A stretch of 64,000 bases of DNA from Roseicyclus sediminis (GTDB taxonomy: Bacteria; Pseudomonadota; Alphaproteobacteria; Rhodobacterales; Rhodobacteraceae), in assembly GCF_025515305.1 (NCBI RefSeq), contig NZ_JAOPHT010000009.1, positions 84,655-148,654 of the forward strand, read 5' to 3'. The notes beneath the pieces were generated by a model, which saw nothing but the letters and a program-made list of their open reading frames with translations, did not search any database and was not told the origin of the DNA. The stretch's first letter is position 1, and each line of letters opens with the position of its first letter. Positions 8,261-16,941 of this stretch are shown in pieces. Both the position numbers and the translations under genes were made by a program.

Positions 8261-9010
8261 CTAGACCGTGTAGTTGAGCGGCAGCCGGCCGCCATCGACG
8301 TAGATCGTCTCGCCGGTGATGTAGCTGGCCTTGCCCGAGCAAAGGAACGCCACCACGTCGCCGATTTCGCGCGGGGTGCCGATCCGCTTCAGCGGCGTCC
8401 GGGACATGACGCGGGCCAGCGCCTCGGGGTCGGCGTTGATGCCGGCCATCATCGCCGTGTCTATGGAGCCGGGCCCCACCGCGTTCACCCGGATGCCATG
8501 CGGCGCCAGCGCCAGCGCGGCGGCCCGCGTCAGCTGCAGGACCCCGCCCTTCGAGGCGCAATAGGCCGGGATCGCGGGGATCGCGACCTGCGCGTTGATC
8601 GAGGACATGTTCACGATCGCCCCTTCGATGCCGTGCTCGACCATCGTCCGTGCCGCGCGCTGCAGCGCGACGAAGCTGCCGCGAAGGTTCACCGCGATGA
8701 CCTTGTCGAAGGCGTCGAGGTCGTAGCTCAGGAAGTCGCCGGGCATCGCGATCCCGGCGCAATTGACCAGCGCGGTCACCGGGCCGTGCTCCGCCTCGAT
8801 CCGGTCGAACATCGCGCCGACGGCCTCCGCGTCCGCCACGTCGCAGACCAGCCCCGCAACAGCGCCGAGCCGTTTCGCCGCGTCGGCCACGCCCTCGGCG
8901 TTGACGTCCGAGAGGATGACGTCGAAGCCGTCTTCCTTCAGGGCCTCGCCGCAGGCATAGCCGATGCCCTGCGCGCCGCCTGTCACCAGCGCCAGTTTCC
9001 GGTGTTCCAT
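8261..9010 (-). CDS. short-chain dehydrogenase/reductase (classical SDR)
   Basis: This 249-aa classical SDR has the nucleotide-binding TGGAQGIG (about 10-17), the NCAG motif (about 88-91), the catalytic serine in VNMSSINAQ (about 136-144) and YCASK (catalytic Tyr and Lys, about 151-155). It ends with IYVDGGRLPLNYTV. An aspartate after beta-strand 2 (VILSDVN) suggests NAD preference. It follows a FAD oxidoreductase and a 50-aa ORF on the same strand with very short gaps. AAGGAG lies 8 nt before the ATG. The substrate is unknown; sugar or polyol dehydrogenases have this architecture. Confidence 0.88.
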   Translation of the reverse strand: MEHRKLALVTGGAQGIGYACGEALKEDGFDVILSDVNAEGVADAAKRLGAVAGLVCDVADAEAVGAMFDRIEAEHGPVTALVNCAGIAMPGDFLSYDLDAFDKVIAVNLRGSFVALQRAARTMVEHGIEGAIVNMSSINAQVAIPAIPAYCASKGGVLQLTRAAALALAPHGIRVNAVGPGSIDTAMMAGINADPEALARVMSRTPLKRIGTPREIGDVVAFLCSGKASYITGETIYVDGGRLPLNYTV

Positions 9011-9022
9011 GTCTCGCTCCTT

Positions 9023-9175
9023 CTATGTCTCGTCGTATCCGTGGACCCTGTGGGCCTCGTCCGCCGTGATGTACCCCGCCGCGATGCCGCGGGCCACCGC
9101 TTCGCGCGGGCGGTCCTTCCGGGTCGCGTGCCCGTGCCGCAGGGATTGAACATCGGGATCCCGGCGGGGGCGCAT
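9023..9175 (-). CDS. 50-aa ORF resembling the C-terminal tail of hydantoinase/oxoprolinase B subunits
   Basis: The ATG (9173-9175) lies 2 nt after the stop of the FAD oxidoreductase, and its TAG (9023-9025) lies 12 nt before the SDR start, so it fits exactly between them. The protein is basic at the N-terminus and ends AAGYITADEAHRVHGYDET. That tail resembles the last residues of HyuB-type subunits, which end in a pattern like V-x-x-G-[YF]-[IV]-[ST]-x-x-x-A-x-x-x-[YH]-G. It may be a real translationally coupled small protein or the remnant of a deleted hyuB. Only composition, spacing and this weak resemblance support it. Confidence 0.45.
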   Translation of the reverse strand: MRPRRDPDVQSLRHGHATRKDRPREAVARGIAAGYITADEAHRVHGYDET

Positions 9176-9177
9176 CC

Positions 9178-10452
9178 TCAGAATCCCTTCACGATCTGGT
9201 TGGCCGCGAATGCCGCACGGTAGAGCCGCGCGCGCAGGCCCGTGGCCGGAACGTGCCGCACGCCGCTCATCGGCAAGGGCAGGTCGGCGGGATCAATGCC
9301 GGTGAGCAGGTCGACCATCGCCTTGCCGAAGATGGTGCCCGTGGTGATCCCCCGCCCGTTGTAGCCGATCGGCGTATAGAGCCCTTCGGCCAGCCGGTGG
9401 ATGCGCGGCAGGTGGTCGGGTGTCAGCGCGATGTCGCCGTGCCAGGCCTCCTCGAATTCCACGGGACCGAGATCGGGGTAAAGCCGTGCGAGCGTCCTCG
9501 CGGCCCAGCGATGCGACAGGCCCGATCGCGCGTCGCCCATGACCCTGCCCATCGAGCCGAGGAACAGGCGGCCGTGCACATCCTTCCTGAGGCTCGTCAT
9601 GATCTGCGCCGTATCCCACATGCCATGGCGTCCGGGCAGAACCGCCTCGGCCCTCGCGCCCAACGGAACGGTCGCGAACTGGAAATAGGGGATCAGCGTG
9701 AAAACACGGTCGAGCCCGGGCCAGAGCTGGTCGGTGTAGGCGTTGGTGCCCAGCACGACGAAGCGGGCCTTGACCGGGCCGCGGTCGGTCTCGACGATCC
9801 AGCCCCCGTTCTCGCGCCGGAGGCCCGTCGCCCGCACGCCGGTCGCGATCCGCGCCCCCGCACCACGAGCAGCCCGGGCAAGGCCGCGGACGTAGCCCAT
9901 CGGGTTCACGGTGCCGGCCCGCCGGTCCAGCATCCCGCCGAGGTAGCGCCGCGTGCCGGCGAGTTCGGCAATTCGCTCACGGTCGAGCATCTCGACAGGG
10001 GCGCCGAGCCGGCTCCAGTCCGAATGCCGTCCCTCCAGCCCCTTGAGGCCCGAGGCCGAGTGGGCGGCGTGGATCGTGCCGTTCCGCGTCGCCTCGCATC
10101 GGATCTGGTGGTGCTCGATCAGGCTGAAGACGTAGTCCGGAGCCGCGCCGAAACGTTCGATGAAACGGGGTCCGAAGGTCGGGCCGAGCGTGGAACGGAC
10201 CGCCGCGGGCGGATGCCAGACGCCCGCGTTCACAAGGCCGACGTTCCGTCCCGATCCGCCGTGGCCGATGCGTTGCGCCTCCAGCACGAGGCAGTCGAGC
10301 CCGCGCTCGGCCCCGTGGAGCGCCGTCGAAAGCCCCGTGAATCCGCCGCCGACGATCGCGACATCGGCCGTCGCGCCCGGGGGCAGTTCCGCCTCGTGGT
10401 CCGGTTCCTCCGCCGTATTGTCCCAGAGCGAGACCCTTGCCGCCATCGTCAT
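9178..10452 (-). CDS. FAD-dependent oxidoreductase (DAO / gamma-glutamylputrescine-oxidase-like)
   Basis: This 424-aa protein has the Rossmann FAD motif VAIVGGGFTGLSTAL near the N-terminus, followed by GSGRNVGLVNAGVW, typical of the OrdL/PuuB group of amino-acid and amine oxidases. The C-terminal part has WHGDIALTPDHLPRIHRL and YNGRGITTGTIFGKAMVDL, the second flavin-contacting region. Membership suggests oxidation of an N-substituted amino acid or amine. I chose the start at 10452 because GGAGAG lies about 9 nt upstream; an open frame to 10533 gives a low-complexity extension. It is first in a leftward operon with the 50-aa ORF and the SDR. Confidence 0.85.
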   Translation of the reverse strand: MTMAARVSLWDNTAEEPDHEAELPPGATADVAIVGGGFTGLSTALHGAERGLDCLVLEAQRIGHGGSGRNVGLVNAGVWHPPAAVRSTLGPTFGPRFIERFGAAPDYVFSLIEHHQIRCEATRNGTIHAAHSASGLKGLEGRHSDWSRLGAPVEMLDRERIAELAGTRRYLGGMLDRRAGTVNPMGYVRGLARAARGAGARIATGVRATGLRRENGGWIVETDRGPVKARFVVLGTNAYTDQLWPGLDRVFTLIPYFQFATVPLGARAEAVLPGRHGMWDTAQIMTSLRKDVHGRLFLGSMGRVMGDARSGLSHRWAARTLARLYPDLGPVEFEEAWHGDIALTPDHLPRIHRLAEGLYTPIGYNGRGITTGTIFGKAMVDLLTGIDPADLPLPMSGVRHVPATGLRARLYRAAFAANQIVKGF

Positions 10453-10641
10453 GTCGCGACTCTCCCCCGACCCGGTGCGGGCCCGCGAGACGCGATGCTG
10501 CACCGGCGCTCCGGCGGGGTCAATTTGCGCCATGGTTCAAGCCGTAACGTCGCGTAGTCCGCGCCGGTTTGCCGTGGCCCCCGCCGGCCGCTGCGCATAA
10601 GCTTCGCCCCGACATGTCCGAAGGCGCAAGGGAGGGACGCC

Positions 10642-11460
10642 ATGAGCCTCACCGTGGATTTCAAAGGCAAGACCGTGGTCGTCGTCGGCGGCACCAGCGG
10701 CATCAACCGCGGCATCGCCGAGCTGTTCGCCCGGCACGGAGCGCGCGTCGCCGTCGCCTCGCGCAAGGAGGCGAAGGTCACCGATACCGTCGCCGCACTG
10801 GAAGGCCACGGGGCAGAGGCGATGGGCTTCGTTGCCGACGTGCGCGACCTTGACGCCGTGGAGGCGGGGCTCAAGTCCGTCCATGAGGCATGGGGCGATT
10901 TCGACGTGCTGGTGTCGGGCGCCGCCGGCAACTTCCCCGCAAGCCTCAACGGGATGTCCGCCAACGCCTTCCGCAGCGTGGTGGAGATCGATCTGATCGG
11001 GACGGTCCACGTGATGAAGGCGAGCTATCCCTACCTGAAGAAGCCGGGCGCCAGCGTGGTGAACATCTCGGCCCCGCAGGCCTTCCTGCCGATGCCGGGC
11101 CAGAGCCATGTCTCCGCCGCAAAGGCCGGGGTGGACATGATAACCCGGACGCTCGCCATCGAATGGGGCCGCGACGGTATCCGCGTGAACTCCGTCGTGC
11201 CGGGACCGATCGGCGGGACCGAGGGGATGGCGCGGCTGGCCCCGACACCCGACGCGATCGAGAAGGTCGCGGCCTCGGTGCCGCTCAACCGGCTTGGGAC
11301 GCCCGACGACATCGGCCATGCCTGCATGTACCTGTCGAGCGACATGGGCGCCTATGTCAGCGGCGCGGTTCTGCCCGTCGACGGCGGCTGGGCGCAGTCG
11401 GGCTGTGGTGGCATGGGGGCCTTCCTCGGCAAGCTGGTGGCGCAACTCGAAGGGCGCTGA
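10642..11460 (+). CDS. SDR oxidoreductase, 2,4-dienoyl-CoA-reductase-like
   Basis: This 272-aa SDR has VVVGGTSGINRGIAELF at the cofactor site, SGAAGNFPAS in place of the usual NNAG, and SHVSAAKAGVDMITRTLA at the active site. The classical YxxxK tyrosine is missing (HVSAAK), while the lysine is kept. That substitution is characteristic of peroxisomal-type 2,4-dienoyl-CoA reductases, which do not use the tyrosine. It ends VLPVDGGWAQSGCGG with a C-terminal helix. It stands alone on the plus strand, its stop 8 bp from the stop of the convergent LysR gene. GGAGGGACGCC precedes the ATG. The role in fatty-acid or aromatic CoA-ester metabolism is inferred. Confidence 0.82.
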   Translation: MSLTVDFKGKTVVVVGGTSGINRGIAELFARHGARVAVASRKEAKVTDTVAALEGHGAEAMGFVADVRDLDAVEAGLKSVHEAWGDFDVLVSGAAGNFPASLNGMSANAFRSVVEIDLIGTVHVMKASYPYLKKPGASVVNISAPQAFLPMPGQSHVSAAKAGVDMITRTLAIEWGRDGIRVNSVVPGPIGGTEGMARLAPTPDAIEKVAASVPLNRLGTPDDIGHACMYLSSDMGAYVSGAVLPVDGGWAQSGCGGMGAFLGKLVAQLEGR

Positions 11461-11468
11461 GCGACGGC

Positions 11469-12653
11469 TCAGACCGGCCCGAGCCTCGATGCGATCGCGC
11501 GGATCGTGTCGAGCATCAGCCCCTGCGCCGCGGTGGGTATCCAGCCCGCCCTCGTCGTCATCCCGATGGCGCGTCCCGGCCAGTCGGCCTCGGTCTGCAG
11601 TCGCACCACAAGACCGTTTCCGACCTCGGCGGCGGACTGGTGCCCGGAAATGCAGCCAAGCAGATCGCTGCGCGCCAGCAGCTCCCGCATCAGAAGGATG
11701 GAGCCGCATTCGACGATGCTGTCGGGGAGTGCGAGGCCGCGGCTTTCGAAAAGCGCGTCGAACTGCGCGCGGGACGGGGTGCCGGGCCGCGGCACCGCCC
11801 AGGCAAAGCGCATCAGCGTCTCCAGCGGCACGGTCCCGGACCCCGCAAGCGGATGGCCGGGCCGTGCCAGAACTGCCAGCCGGTCCGTGAAGAGCGGCTC
11901 CTGGACGATGTCGCTGACCGGGGCTGGATCGCGGAGCGCGCCGACGATGACGTCGATCTCGCCGCGCCGGAGCCCGCCCAGCATTTCGTCATAGGGCCCA
12001 TCGATCACCGTGACCCGCTGTTTCGGGCGCTGTTCTCGGAACCGGGCGAGGGCTTCGGGCAGGATGACTGTCCGGGATAGCGGCAGCGCGCCGATGACGA
12101 CGGAGCCCGCCTCGCGGCCGTCGAACTCGGCGAGATCGGCCTCGGCCTGTCCGACCTCGCTGAACGCAAGCCGCGTCGCCCGGACCAGCGCCACGCAGGC
12201 GCGTGTCGGGACGACGCCGAAGGACGTGCGCTCGAACAGGGCGCGCGCCGCCTCCTGTTCCAGCTGGGTGACCGCGCGATGAACCGTCGGTTGTGCAAGG
12301 CCGAGGTTGCGCGCCGCAAGCGTGAAGTTCTGTGCCTCTGCCACCGCCACGAGCGCCTGAAGCTGCGGCGCGGTCGCCGTCAGGGTCAGCCGCGGAGAGA
12401 CTTCGGCCAGTGCCGTGTCGAGCCGCTCCATCGCCCTGCGGATGCGGGGCGCGAAGACTTCGCCGCGAGCGGTCGGAAAAAAGCCCTGTCGCGTCCGCTC
12501 GAACAGGGCGCCGCCGCTTTCGCGTTCGAGTTTGGCCAATGCCTGCGTCACGGCTGGCTGCGACACGCCGCAGCGCGCGGCCGCCTGTCCCACGGAGCGG
12601 GTGTCGGACACCGCGAGAAAGACGCGGAAGTGCCTGAGGTTGCGCGCGGTCAC
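11469..12653 (-). CDS. LysR-family regulator with two tandem N-terminal HTH domains
   Basis: At 394 aa this is about 90 residues longer than an ordinary LysR protein. The extra length is a complete second HTH. The first is at about 6-64 (FLAVSDTRSVGQAAARCGV with SQPAVTQALAKLE). The second is at about 96-154 (VAVAEAQNFTLAARNLGLA with QPTVHRAVTQLE). A normal LysR substrate-binding domain follows (GSVVIGALPLSRTVILPEAL). The start is GTG, sharing GTGA with the stop of the upstream dehydrogenase, so the two are translationally coupled. It is read away from galBCD and is the obvious candidate regulator of that divergent cluster. LysR proteins of this double-HTH form exist, but their DNA-binding mode is poorly documented. 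Confidence 0.85.
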   Translation of the reverse strand: MTARNLRHFRVFLAVSDTRSVGQAAARCGVSQPAVTQALAKLERESGGALFERTRQGFFPTARGEVFAPRIRRAMERLDTALAEVSPRLTLTATAPQLQALVAVAEAQNFTLAARNLGLAQPTVHRAVTQLEQEAARALFERTSFGVVPTRACVALVRATRLAFSEVGQAEADLAEFDGREAGSVVIGALPLSRTVILPEALARFREQRPKQRVTVIDGPYDEMLGGLRRGEIDVIVGALRDPAPVSDIVQEPLFTDRLAVLARPGHPLAGSGTVPLETLMRFAWAVPRPGTPSRAQFDALFESRGLALPDSIVECGSILLMRELLARSDLLGCISGHQSAAEVGNGLVVRLQTEADWPGRAIGMTTRAGWIPTAAQGLMLDTIRAIASRLGPV

Positions 12654-13528
12654 AGGCGGTCCAGGATGCGGTCCGCACGGGTCTCGAGCACGGCCTCCCC
12701 GGGCTCCGCGCCGAGTGCACCGACAGAAGCCTGCCACCGCGTCGCGGCCCGGCTCATCGCGTCGGGCAGTCCGAGGGCGGCGACGGTCTTCGCGACTTCC
12801 TCCATCTCGGCGGCGCGCCGGGTGCCATGCACCATCATCCGCTCGAGGTTGTAGGCCGCGCGCGTCCGCCATGCGATATCCGGGTCGGACGCCTCGAGCG
12901 AGGCGAGCACCTCGGCCTCCACGCCCGCGCGCCGCGCGGCGAGAAGGCATTCGGCCGTCAGCGCCTCCAGCCCCTTCACCATGACGGACCGCATCATCTT
13001 GACCGAGGAGGCCCGGCCGACCTCGCCCCCCGAGATTTCCGGGCACATGCCGAGACCGCGCAGCACCTCGGCACCTCTGTCCGCATGGGGCCCCGACAGA
13101 AGCATGGGCACGCGGTGCAGCTTGGGCCGCACCGGCGCCATGACCGCGACGTCGACATATCGTCCACCGGCCGCTTCGATCAGCTCGGCCGCCTCCCGCT
13201 TCGTCCCCGGCGCGCAGGAGTTGCAGTCGAACCAGAAGCAGTCCGCCTGAAGGAATGCCGCCGCCGTCCGTGCCGCCTCCAGCGCCTGGTCGGCCGTCAC
13301 GACGCAGAAGACCGCGCGGGCATCGGCGAGCGCGCCTTCGGGGTTCGCGGCGCCCGTGACGCGACAGCCCTCGTAGCGCGCGCGCATCGCGTCTTGCGTC
13401 GCCGCGCTGTCGGTCTTGATATCGTAGGCCGCCACATCGCCCGAACGCTCTGCGCCCCAGCCTTCGAGAAAGGCCATGGCCGCCTCGCCGAAGCCGATGA
13501 ATGCCAGTCTTCCCGCCGTCGCCGCCAT
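12650..13528 (-). CDS. NAD(P)-binding 6-phosphogluconate-dehydrogenase-like oxidoreductase (DUF1932 type)
   Basis: This 292-aa protein has an N-terminal Rossmann fold (LAFIGFGEAAMAFLEGW) related to 3-hydroxyisobutyrate and 6-phosphogluconate dehydrogenases. It has the FDCNSCAPGTK loop (usual D-x-S/N-x-x-x-P), GGRYVDVAVMAPV, and the lysine-bearing helix GRASSVKMMRSVMVKGLEAL. The C-terminal half fits the DUF1932 domain. It is divergent from galB across 168 bp and coupled to the LysR gene. It may oxidise or reduce a hydroxy or oxo acid linked to the gallate/PDC pathway. It is not a recognisable LigC (Gfo/Idh) type dehydrogenase. The substrate is unknown. Confidence 0.75.
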   Translation of the reverse strand: MAATAGRLAFIGFGEAAMAFLEGWGAERSGDVAAYDIKTDSAATQDAMRARYEGCRVTGAANPEGALADARAVFCVVTADQALEAARTAAAFLQADCFWFDCNSCAPGTKREAAELIEAAGGRYVDVAVMAPVRPKLHRVPMLLSGPHADRGAEVLRGLGMCPEISGGEVGRASSVKMMRSVMVKGLEALTAECLLAARRAGVEAEVLASLEASDPDIAWRTRAAYNLERMMVHGTRRAAEMEEVAKTVAALGLPDAMSRAATRWQASVGALGAEPGEAVLETRADRILDRL

Positions 13529-13597
13529 TGCGAAACCTCTTTCCGCAGGGTCGATCTCACCAGGTCCAGCCTGTCACGATTCCCTCGGTCCGCCGAT

Positions 13598-13609
13598 ATG
13601 CTATAGCAT
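13598..13609. promoter_or_regulatory. 12-bp perfect palindrome in the divergent promoter of galB
   Basis: ATGCTATAGCAT is a perfect palindrome midway between the divergent dehydrogenase (start 13528) and galB (start 13697). Its position and size fit a LysR-type or other dimer-binding operator. The adjacent TTGCATG at about 13619-13625 could be an extra half-site. Confidence 0.45.
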
Positions 13610-13696
13610 GAACTTATCTTGCATGACGGGCTTCGGAATTGTGGGCAGGCCGCGTCGCATGGGACACTGTCGCCACCAGAAGGAGGGGAGGTTTCC

Positions 13697-14428
13697 ATGG
13701 CCGATCGAAAAACCGCGCTCGTGATCTCGGCGCATGCCGCCGATTTCGTGTGGCGCGCCGGCGGGGCCATCGCGCTCCATGCAGCCAAGGGCTACGAGGT
13801 CACTGTCGCCTGCCTCAGCTTTGGCGAGCGCGGCGAAAGCGCCAAGCTCTGGAAGGAGGGCAAGAGCCTCGACGAGGTCAAGGCCATCCGGCGGGCCGAG
13901 GCCGAGGCGGCCGCCGAGGTGCTGGGCGTCCACCGGCTTGAATGCTTCGACCTTGGGGACTACCCGCTGCACCTTGAGCGCGAGGACAAGTTCCGGCTCG
14001 TCGACCTCATCCGGGCCGTGCAGCCCAGTTTCATGATGAGCCACAGCCAGTACGACCCCTACAACACCGACCACATGTACATGACGCAGGTGACGCTGGA
14101 GGCGCGGATGATCGCGCAGGCCTGGGGCCACAACCCTGGCGAGAAGGTCCTCGGCGCGCCGCAGCTCTACCTGTTCGAGCCGCACCAGACCGAGCAGATG
14201 GGCTGGAAGCCGGACGTGTTCCTCGACATCACGCCGGTCTGGGACAAGAAGCGCGCAGCGATGGAATGCATGAACGGGCAAGTCCACCTTTGGGATTATT
14301 ATACAAGAGTTGCCCAGCAGCGGGCGAACCACTTCAAGCGGAACTCGGGCGGTCAGTCCGGCGGGCGGGACTGCAAGTATGCCGAAGGCTTCCAGTCGAT
14401 CTTCCCGCGTACCGTGGATGAACTCTGA
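13697..14428 (+). CDS. galB: 4-oxalomesaconate hydratase (PIG-L fold, zinc)
   Basis: This 243-aa protein belongs to the PIG-L/LmbE deacetylase fold. It closely matches the Pseudomonas GalB pattern: [19 protein letters not shown] at the N-terminus (metal-binding AHxxD), [26 protein letters not shown], and [12 protein letters not shown] carrying a further metal histidine. GalB hydrates 4-oxalomesaconate to 4-carboxy-4-hydroxy-2-oxoadipate in gallate and protocatechuate 4,5-cleavage. The start at 13697 follows an excellent AGGAGGGGAGG; an upstream in-frame ATG at 13619 is less likely. It is the first gene of galBCD, and its TGA overlaps the galC ATG. Confidence 0.93.
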   Translation: MADRKTALVISAHAADFVWRAGGAIALHAAKGYEVTVACLSFGERGESAKLWKEGKSLDEVKAIRRAEAEAAAEVLGVHRLECFDLGDYPLHLEREDKFRLVDLIRAVQPSFMMSHSQYDPYNTDHMYMTQVTLEARMIAQAWGHNPGEKVLGAPQLYLFEPHQTEQMGWKPDVFLDITPVWDKKRAAMECMNGQVHLWDYYTRVAQQRANHFKRNSGGQSGGRDCKYAEGFQSIFPRTVDEL

Positions 14429-15099
14429 TGGCTGTCGTGGTGCAGAATATCGACCGGGCCGACCGAGACGTCATCGCGAAGCTGGGGATGGCGGGCGTCG
14501 CGACGGTGCACGAGGCGCAGGGGCGCACCGGCCTGATGAGCGCGCGGATGCGGCCGATCCAGCAGGACAAGGCCATCGCGGGAAGCGCCGTCACGATCTC
14601 CGCCCCGCCGGGCGACAACTGGATGCTGCATGTCGCCATCGAGCAGCTGCGGGAGGGCGACATCCTTGTCCTCGCGCCGACCGCGCCCTGCGACATGGGC
14701 TATTTCGGCGATCTGCTCGCCACATCCGCCATGGCGCGGGGATGCCGCGCGCTGGTGATCGATGCGGGTATCCGGGACACGCGCGACCTCCGCGCGATGG
14801 GGTTCCTCGCGTGGTCCACCGCCGTCAGCGCGCAGGGCACGGTGAAGGAGACGCTCGGCTCGGTGAACGTGCCGGTGGTCTGTGCGGGTGCTTCGGTGGC
14901 GCCCGGCGACGTGATCGTGGCAGACGACGACGGGGTCTGCGTCGTGAAACGCGAAGAGGCCGGCACGGTGCTTGCCGCTGCCGAGAAGCGCCTGGCGGCC
15001 GAAGAAGCGAAACGGGAGCGGCTCGCCGCGGGCGAGCTTGGCCTCGACATCTACGACATGCGCGGACGGCTTGCGGAGAAGGGCCTGAAATATGTCTGA
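14428..15099 (+). CDS. galC: 4-carboxy-4-hydroxy-2-oxoadipate aldolase (RraA-like, LigK/GalC)
   Basis: This 223-aa protein is a class II pyruvate aldolase on the RraA fold. It shows [15 protein letters not shown] near residue 25-40, the loop [35 protein letters not shown] and [12 protein letters not shown] (the D-x20-RD metal/substrate motif, about 112-123). The C-terminal extension after [10 protein letters not shown] distinguishes these aldolases from the 160-residue RraA proteins. It splits 4-carboxy-4-hydroxy-2-oxoadipate into pyruvate and oxaloacetate. It shares one base with the galB stop, and galD starts 8 bp inside it, so the three genes are one translationally coupled unit. Confidence 0.92.
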   Translation: MAVVVQNIDRADRDVIAKLGMAGVATVHEAQGRTGLMSARMRPIQQDKAIAGSAVTISAPPGDNWMLHVAIEQLREGDILVLAPTAPCDMGYFGDLLATSAMARGCRALVIDAGIRDTRDLRAMGFLAWSTAVSAQGTVKETLGSVNVPVVCAGASVAPGDVIVADDDGVCVVKREEAGTVLAAAEKRLAAEEAKRERLAAGELGLDIYDMRGRLAEKGLKYV

Positions 15100-16171
15100 G
15101 GGCATCCCCTGCCTATGGATGCGGGGCGGGACCTCGAAGGCGGCGGTCTTCCTCGCATCCGACCTGCCGGGCGATCCGGCGGCGCGAGACGACCTTCTTC
15201 TGCGGGTGATGGGCGCGCCCGATCCGCGCCAGATCGACGGGATCGGCGGCGCGGACCCTCTCACGTCCAAGGTCGCGATCCTCTCGGCCTCGGCGCGGCC
15301 GGGTGCGGACGTGGATTACCTGTTCCTGCAGGTCTTCGTGGATCGGCCGCTGGTCTCGGATGCGCAGGGCTGCGGCAACATCCTCGCCGCCGTCGGGCCC
15401 GCCGCCATCGAGCGCGGACTGGTGCCTGCCCTCGACGCCGAGACGCCGGTCCGTATCCACATGGTGAACACGGGCGAGGTGGCTCTCGCGCGGATCGCCA
15501 CGCCGGGCGGGCGCGTCTCCTACGAGGGCGAGGCGCGCATCGACGGGGTGCCCGGCCACCACGCGGCGGTGCCGCTGATGTTCTCGGGGCTGGCCGGGTC
15601 GATGACCGGGGGCGCGATGCTACCGACCGGAAACGCCGTCGACGTGATCGAGGGCGTGGCCTGTACGCTTGTCGACATGGGAATGCCGATCGTCGTGATG
15701 GATGCGGCCGACCTCGGGATCACCGGGCGCGAAGACCGCGAGACGCTCGACGCAGATGCCGACCTCAAGGCGCGGGTCGAGGCGATCCGTCTGGCGGCGG
15801 GGCCGCTCATGAACCTTGGCGACGTCACGGACAAGAGTGTGCCGAAGATGACGCTGGTCTCTTCGCCCACCTGCGGTGGCGTCATCTCGACACGCAGTTT
15901 CATCCCCCATCGCTGCCATGCGACCATCGGCGTCTTCGCCGCCGTCAGTGTCGCGGCGGCCTGCGTTCTTCCCGAAGGGCCGGCCGCGCGGCTTGCGGTA
16001 TTGCCGAAAGACGGCGTGTTCCGGGTGGAGCATCCCACCGGCGCCGCGGAGGTGATGCTGGAGCGTGACGCCGACGGTGCGATCACCGCCGCCGGCACGG
16101 TCCGCACGGCCCGCAAGCTGATGGACGGCCGCGTCTTTCCTAGCCCGTCAGCGCCGACCAGATCAGCCTGA
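15092..16171 (+). CDS. galD: 4-oxalomesaconate tautomerase (PrpF-like)
   Basis: This 359-aa protein has the PrpF/diaminopimelate-epimerase fold. Diagnostic features are the N-terminal [46 protein letters not shown] (a cysteine in the position used by PrpF proteins) and [20 protein letters not shown]. GalD interconverts keto and enol forms of 4-oxalomesaconate before GalB. Overlapping galC and following galB strongly supports this over other PrpF-type isomerases such as PrpF itself. Its last 32 bp overlap the 3' end of the convergent TSUP gene. Confidence 0.9.
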   Translation: MSEGIPCLWMRGGTSKAAVFLASDLPGDPAARDDLLLRVMGAPDPRQIDGIGGADPLTSKVAILSASARPGADVDYLFLQVFVDRPLVSDAQGCGNILAAVGPAAIERGLVPALDAETPVRIHMVNTGEVALARIATPGGRVSYEGEARIDGVPGHHAAVPLMFSGLAGSMTGGAMLPTGNAVDVIEGVACTLVDMGMPIVVMDAADLGITGREDRETLDADADLKARVEAIRLAAGPLMNLGDVTDKSVPKMTLVSSPTCGGVISTRSFIPHRCHATIGVFAAVSVAAACVLPEGPAARLAVLPKDGVFRVEHPTGAAEVMLERDADGAITAAGTVRTARKLMDGRVFPSPSAPTRSA

Positions 16172-16889
16172 GCGCGATCAGCACCAGCAAGATGTCCAGC
16201 GCGCGGCGGAATCCCGCGTCGCTCATCCGTCCGAGCACCATGCGCCCGGTGGCCGTGCCCAGAAAGCCCGCGATGCTCAAGGCCACGACGACCCAGAGCC
16301 AGGCCCCGAACGCGAAGCCGAGGATGCCGAAGACCACCACCTTCAGGCTGTGTTGCAGCGTCATGAGCGCAGCATGGGTGGCGACGTGGCCGTGGCGGGG
16401 CAGGTTCTGCGCCTTGGTGTAGCCTGCCACGAAGAGGCCGGTGGCGCCGAAGAACATCGTCAGGAAGCTCGAAATGCCGCCGGTCAGCACCGGAAACCGC
16501 GACAGCCATTTCGGCGGGTGCGCGAAGACCGACCAGATCACGAACAGACCGACGGCAAGCTGGATGATCCAGGGCGGAAGCTCGACCGCGACGAGGCCGC
16601 CGAGGACGGCGCCGATGGCCGAGCCGAGCGCGAAACCCTTCAGCGCGGGCCAGTGGACATGCTCGAACATGAGTCCCATCCGCCCCGCATTGGACGCCAG
16701 CTGCACCGCGCCGTGGACCGGGATGAGAGCGGCGGGTGGCACCAGGCTCGCCATCACGGCCAGCAGGAGCGCGCCACCCCCGATGCCGAGCGCGGCGGTG
16801 ATGAGCGAGGCGATGAAGCTGACGCCCATCAGCCCCCAGAACGACGCGAGCGTCAGTCCTTCGGGCAGCGTGAAAAGCATATCAGCCAT
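16140..16889 (-). CDS. TSUP-family membrane permease (TauE/SafE)
   Basis: This 249-aa protein has about eight hydrophobic segments and the TSUP pattern: an N-terminal FIASLITAALGIGGGALLLAV and a C-terminal repeat beginning VLTGGISSFLTMFFGATGLF. The family moves sulfur-containing or organic anions across the inner membrane. Position beside galD suggests, but does not prove, a link to the aromatic-acid pathway. The stop lies inside galD (32-bp convergent overlap). It is divergent from the RraA-like gene at 16942. Confidence 0.85.
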   Translation of the reverse strand: MADMLFTLPEGLTLASFWGLMGVSFIASLITAALGIGGGALLLAVMASLVPPAALIPVHGAVQLASNAGRMGLMFEHVHWPALKGFALGSAIGAVLGGLVAVELPPWIIQLAVGLFVIWSVFAHPPKWLSRFPVLTGGISSFLTMFFGATGLFVAGYTKAQNLPRHGHVATHAALMTLQHSLKVVVFGILGFAFGAWLWVVVALSIAGFLGTATGRMVLGRMSDAGFRRALDILLVLIALRLIWSALTG

Positions 16890-16941
16890 GGCTCCGGCCT
16901 CCGGCGCAGTCTAGGTTAAGGGAAACAGGGGAGGGACGCCG

